Shown here: positions 60,756 to 64,000 of the stretch, piece by piece
Numbering within the stretch: the stretch's first letter is position 1
How the letters are laid out: each line of letters starts with the position of its first letter
From: Rhodococcoides fascians NBRC 12155 = LMG 3623
GTDB taxonomy: Bacteria; Actinomycetota; Actinomycetes; Mycobacteriales; Mycobacteriaceae
Direction: 5' to 3'
Assembly (NCBI RefSeq): GCF_001894785.1
Contig: NZ_BCWW01000001.1
Location: 124,001-188,000, forward strand
DNA: 64,000 nt
The notes under the pieces: model-generated
Told to the model about the DNA's origin: nothing
Databases searched by the model: none
The model's input: the letters and a program-made list of their open reading frames with translations, nothing else
Translations under genes and position numbers: made by a program

Positions 60756-61484
60756 GTGACTTCAGTTTCTCTGACCGGCAAGGACATTCACCTGTCGTTC
60801 GGTACCAACAAGGTTCTGCGTGGGGTGAGCCTGCATGTCGACGCAGGTAAGACCACCACTGTCATCGGGCCTTCGGGCTCGGGTAAGTCCACGCTGTTGC
60901 GGGCCCTCAATCGCCTGCACGAGCCCGAGCAGGGAGACATCCTGCTCGACGGCAAGTCGGTGCTGAAGGACAATCCCGACGAACTTCGTCAGCGGATCGG
61001 AATGGTGTTCCAGCACTTCAACCTGTTCCCGCACAAGACCGTCGCAGACAACATCGCGCTCGGCCCGCAGAAGCTGCTGGGGCTCAACAAGGATGCGGCG
61101 CGCGCGGCCGCGATGGAGCAGCTCGAACTGGTGGGCCTGGCCAACAAGGCGGATTCGCGTCCCGGCAACCTCTCGGGTGGCCAGCAGCAGCGCGTCGCCA
61201 TCGCGCGAGCACTGGCCATGAAGCCCGAGGTGATGTTCTTCGACGAGGCCACCTCTGCACTGGACCCGGAACTGGTCAAGGGAGTGCTGGCATTGATGGC
61301 CGACCTCGCCAAGGGCGGCATGACGATGGTCGTGGTGACCCACGAAATGGGCTTCGCTCGGTCCGTGTCGAACAAGGTCCTGTTCATGGATCACGGCAGC
61401 GCCGTCGAAACCGGAACGCCGGAGCAGTTGTTCGACGATCCGCACACCGATCGACTGAAGACGTTCCTCTCGCAGGTGCTGTAG
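60756..61484 (+). CDS. amino acid ABC transporter ATPase, GlnQ type
   Basis: The 242-residue ATPase has Walker [11 protein letters not shown]-loop [20 protein letters not shown], signature [20 protein letters not shown], Walker [13 protein letters not shown] and H-loop [12 protein letters not shown], all typical of polar amino acid importers. GTG 60756 follows the permease stop by 5 bp with GGAGAGG upstream. Last gene of the operon. Confidence 0.93.
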   Translation: MTSVSLTGKDIHLSFGTNKVLRGVSLHVDAGKTTTVIGPSGSGKSTLLRALNRLHEPEQGDILLDGKSVLKDNPDELRQRIGMVFQHFNLFPHKTVADNIALGPQKLLGLNKDAARAAAMEQLELVGLANKADSRPGNLSGGQQQRVAIARALAMKPEVMFFDEATSALDPELVKGVLALMADLAKGGMTMVVVTHEMGFARSVSNKVLFMDHGSAVETGTPEQLFDDPHTDRLKTFLSQVL

Positions 61485-61514
61485 CAGCGACCAAGGGTTA
61501 CCTCGTTATCCGGG

Positions 61515-61537
61515 ACTTCACCTGAGCGTTCCTTTAC
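61515..61537 (+). promoter_or_regulatory. weak pho-box-like repeat upstream of phoX
   Basis: CTTCACCTGAG and CGTTCCTTTAC are two 11-base units that loosely resemble the actinobacterial PhoP direct repeat (GTTCACC type). They lie about 30-50 bp before phoX, where phosphate control would be expected. The second unit is a poor match, so the call is tentative. Confidence 0.25.
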
Positions 61538-61567
61538 TTTCGCTTTTGGGTGACAGCGTGCCGTGAC

Positions 61568-63619
61568 ATGAAGCCACTGCCCCTGTTCGCCGTTCACGAC
61601 GGAAGCTCCAAACGATCATCGTTGACCTGCAAGTACAAGTGCGGCGATGCCTGTTTCCACGAGATTCCCAATACGTCGAAGGGCCAGTACTTCGGCGACA
61701 TCGTCAAGACTGCGATGTCACGGCGCGGCGTCATCAAGGGCGGGGCGATGGCAGTGCTCGCCGTCGGCGCGGGTAGCGCGCTGGCCGCATGCTCGACCGA
61801 CGAGCCGGCAGCCACCGGAACCTCGACCACCTCGGGCTCCGATACCCCGCCCGTCGACGGCGTGGATTTCGTTGCAGTGGAACCGAACACCGAGGACGCG
61901 GTCGTCGTTCCCGACGGCTACGAGCAGGGCATCGTCATTCGCTGGGGCGACGCCGTCGTCGCGGGCGCACCGGCCTTCGACTTCGACAAGCAGACCGGCG
62001 CGGCGCAGGAGAAGCAGTTCGGTTTCAACAACGACTTCGCCGGCCTGCTGCCGATCGAGGGCACGCCCAACGCCCACCTGCTGGTGGTCAACCACGAGTA
62101 CAGCACCGAGCCGGCAATGTTCAAGGGCTACGACGCGGAGAACCCCACCCGTGAGCAGTTCGACGTAGCCCTTGCGGCACACGGCCTTTCCGTCGTGCAG
62201 GTGCAGGGCGAATCGGGCACCGGCAAGCTCACCCCCGCTATGGGCCAGTACAACCGGCGCATCACCGGCACCACCGAGTTCGTCATCACCGGGCCCGCCG
62301 CAGGCAGCGACTTCCTCAAAACCAGCGTGGACCCCACCGGCACCAAAGTGTTCGGCACGTTCAACAACTGCTCGGGCGGTCTCACGCCGTGGGGAACGGT
62401 GCTCTCCGGCGAGGAGAACTTCAACCAGTATTTCGCCAACGCCGAAAGCGTCACGGATGCGACTGTGGCCAAGCGCCTGTCGCGCTACGGCGTCGAAGGC
62501 GCCGCCAGCGAACGTAAGTGGGAGCGCTTCGACAAGCGATTCGATCTGGCGCAAGAACCCAACGAGGTCAATCGATTCGGCTACATCGTCGAGGTGAATC
62601 CGTGGGATCCGCAGTCGGCACCGATCAAGCACACCGCTCTCGGCCGGTTCAAGCACGAGGCCGCGACCATCCACGTCACCGACGACGGCACGGTGGTGGC
62701 GTACAGCGGCGACGACGAGCGCTTCGACTACATGTACAAGTTCGTCTCGAGCCGAAAGATGATGCCCGGCACCGGCCAGGCCGCGATGCGCAACAACCTG
62801 ACCTTGCTCGACGCCGGCACGCTGTACGTCGCCAGCCTCACCGGTGATACGCCCGACGAGATCGACGGCTCGGGCACGCTGCCCTCCAACGGTGAATTCC
62901 GTGGCAGCGGAACGTGGATTCCCTTGCTCGAAACCGGCGAGGACGGCCGCGGCAAGTCTCTCGTCGACGGTATGTCGGCCGAGGAGGTGGCCGTGTTCAC
63001 CCGTCAGGCGGGTGACTCCGTGGGCGCAACCAAGATGGACCGCCCGGAGGACTTCGAGCCGAACCCGGTGACCGGCAAGGTGTATGTAGCACTGACCAAC
63101 AACTCCAACCGCGGCACCGAGGGCAAAGCGGCGGCCGACGAGGCCAATCCCCGCAACAAGAACAAGAACGGGCAGGTACTCGAACTCGACGACGACCACG
63201 CCGGGACGTCGTTCACGTGGAACCTGTTGTTGGTCTGCGGTGATCCGAACGAGGCCGACACGTATTTCGGCGGATTCGACAAGAGTCAGGTCAGCCCTAT
63301 CTCGTGCCCCGACAATCTCGCGTTCGACTCGAAGGGCAACCTGTGGGTCTCGACCGACGGCAACGCCCTCGACTCCAACGACGGCCTTTTCGCCGTGGTG
63401 CTCGACGGCCCCCGTCGCGGCGAGACACGTCAATTCCTGACCGTCCCCGCCGGCGGCGAGACCTGCGGCCCCATCGTCACCGACGAGCGCGTCATGGTCT
63501 GCGTCCAGCACCCGGGTGAAAGCGACGACGCCACCGCCGACGCACCGATCTCGCACTGGCCCGACGGCGGCGACACCCAGCCACGGCCGTCCATCGTTGC
63601 GGTGTGGAAGTCCGCATAG
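61568..63619 (+). CDS. phoX: PhoX-family alkaline phosphatase (DUF839)
   Basis: The 683-residue protein has an unusual N-terminal Cys-rich segment (CKYKCGDACFHEIPNTSKGQ), then a twin-arginine signal (SRRGVIKGGAMAVLAVGAGS, arginines at 52-53) and the PhoX domain with NCSGGLTPWGTVLSGEENFN and KMDRPEDFEPNPVTGKVYVA. PhoX enzymes are secreted folded by the Tat system and use Ca2+ and Fe to release phosphate from monoesters. ATG 61568 is the start. A hairpin follows the stop. Expected to be induced by phosphate starvation. Confidence 0.92.
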   Translation: MKPLPLFAVHDGSSKRSSLTCKYKCGDACFHEIPNTSKGQYFGDIVKTAMSRRGVIKGGAMAVLAVGAGSALAACSTDEPAATGTSTTSGSDTPPVDGVDFVAVEPNTEDAVVVPDGYEQGIVIRWGDAVVAGAPAFDFDKQTGAAQEKQFGFNNDFAGLLPIEGTPNAHLLVVNHEYSTEPAMFKGYDAENPTREQFDVALAAHGLSVVQVQGESGTGKLTPAMGQYNRRITGTTEFVITGPAAGSDFLKTSVDPTGTKVFGTFNNCSGGLTPWGTVLSGEENFNQYFANAESVTDATVAKRLSRYGVEGAASERKWERFDKRFDLAQEPNEVNRFGYIVEVNPWDPQSAPIKHTALGRFKHEAATIHVTDDGTVVAYSGDDERFDYMYKFVSSRKMMPGTGQAAMRNNLTLLDAGTLYVASLTGDTPDEIDGSGTLPSNGEFRGSGTWIPLLETGEDGRGKSLVDGMSAEEVAVFTRQAGDSVGATKMDRPEDFEPNPVTGKVYVALTNNSNRGTEGKAAADEANPRNKNKNGQVLELDDDHAGTSFTWNLLLVCGDPNEADTYFGGFDKSQVSPISCPDNLAFDSKGNLWVSTDGNALDSNDGLFAVVLDGPRRGETRQFLTVPAGGETCGPIVTDERVMVCVQHPGESDDATADAPISHWPDGGDTQPRPSIVAVWKSA

Positions 63620-63643
63620 CCCAAGCTGTTTCGAGTCAGCCAC

Positions 63644-63677
63644 GATGCCCGTAGTCGAACCCTCGACTACGGGCGTC
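63644..63677. terminator. hairpin between convergent phoX and LysR genes
   Basis: GCCCGTAGTCGA (63647-63658) pairs perfectly with TCGACTACGGGC (63663-63674) around the loop ACCC. It sits between two convergent stops and could terminate in both directions. No long T-run is present. Confidence 0.6.
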
Positions 63678-63686
63678 GGGCGGTGG

Positions 63687-64000
63687 TCACTGCGCCACCG
63701 ACGACGCGATCAAATCCTCGACCACCGCGGCGATCGCGGCATTCGCGTGCTCGGGGTTGGTCACCACCGACACCGTCCGGGTCGGTGCATCGATGACGTC
63801 GATCATGTGCAGTCCGGGGAGGATCGACGCCAAGGACGACGGCAGCAGTGTCACACCCAACCCTGCTGCGGTGAGTTGACCGATGAGGTCGGCCGAATCG
63901 GCCTCCAGAATGCGTCCACGGGGAACCGACGAGCGGGTGAATGCATGATCGGATTGCAGTCTGGCCTCGCTGCCCGCCGGCCGGTCGATCATCGTCATCT
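63687..64000 (-). CDS. LysR-family regulator, C-terminal part (cut by window edge)
   Basis: The last 104 residues of a LysR effector domain are present: LIGQLTAAGLGVTLLPSSLA followed by SILPGLHMIDVIDAPTRTVS and a terminal helix IAAVVEDLIAS. The start and DNA-binding part lie beyond position 64000. It is convergent with phoX. No target can be inferred. Confidence 0.75.
   Translation of the reverse strand, partial: MTMIDRPAGSEARLQSDHAFTRSSVPRGRILEADSADLIGQLTAAGLGVTLLPSSLASILPGLHMIDVIDAPTRTVSVVTNPEHANAAIAAVVEDLIASSVAQ

Noticed and set aside
61718..63643. Minus-strand open frame of 641 codons opposite phoX
   Set aside because: It is a shadow of phoX; the plus strand carries the Tat signal and PhoX motifs.
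1..64000. tRNA, rRNA, insertion sequences or integrase genes
   Set aside because: No cloverleaf with a T-arm consensus, no rRNA stretches, and no DDE or recombinase protein was seen on either strand. A dedicated search could still find a short tRNA I overlooked.

Overview
The window looks like chromosomal DNA of a high-GC actinobacterium of the Rhodococcus/Nocardia/Mycobacterium group, most likely Rhodococcus. The reasons are the dnaB-rplI-rpsR-ssb-rpsF block, an inositol-1-phosphate synthase gene behind a PadR gene, a CtpC P-type ATPase with a DUF1490/PacL partner, an EspG/PPE-like pair, an LpqY-SugA-SugB type sugar importer, and many genes that start directly downstream of a -10 element (leaderless starts). 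No rRNA, tRNA, insertion sequence, integrase or CRISPR array was found.

Layout. 1-6.5 kb: truncated alanine/aspartate-type aminotransferase gene with a DMT exporter divergent from a MocR regulator, a luciferase-domain protein, an HD phosphohydrolase, and a TetR gene facing a hotdog thioesterase across a perfect 18-bp palindrome. 6.5-13.7 kb: a split transketolase pair behind a MerR-type promoter, a mycothiol-dependent-isomerase-like protein divergent from a WYL regulator, VOC and GNAT proteins, a membrane protein with an L7/L12-like tail, and pacL-ctpC for metal efflux. 14-20.1 kb: dnaB with a phased series of DnaA-box-like sites upstream, a SulP-carbonic anhydrase fusion, and rpsF-ssb-rpsR-rplI ending in a strong terminator.

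20.3-34.7 kb is the accessory part. Two related GT-C (GT87-type) glycosyltransferase genes flank a Ter-type stress island: two LuxR-type regulators, a TerC-like DUF475 membrane protein, terD, a coiled-coil protein, an operon for an HpcH/CitE-like lyase, a PRTase-TRSP-StiP-PELOTA fusion and a HAD phosphatase, then a PPE-like/EspG pair, a DUF2975-XRE pair and a double-TerD protein. In M. tuberculosis the ponA1 and rpsF neighbourhoods are almost adjacent, so this cargo appears to interrupt a conserved block.

34.7-44.1 kb returns to the conserved block: GT87, ponA, DUF5318, two DUF1707 proteins, a holin-X/DUF3618/DUF4235 operon and padR-ino1 (compare Rv0046c-Rv0051). 44.1-64 kb is metabolic: a trehalose-type ABC importer lacking its ATPase, DUF2786 and MerR genes, a repeat-rich noncoding gap, a five-gene import/export operon with a Zur-like box that resembles opine-metallophore systems, an LLM oxidoreductase, a glutamate-type ABC importer, phoX, and the end of a LysR gene cut by the window edge.
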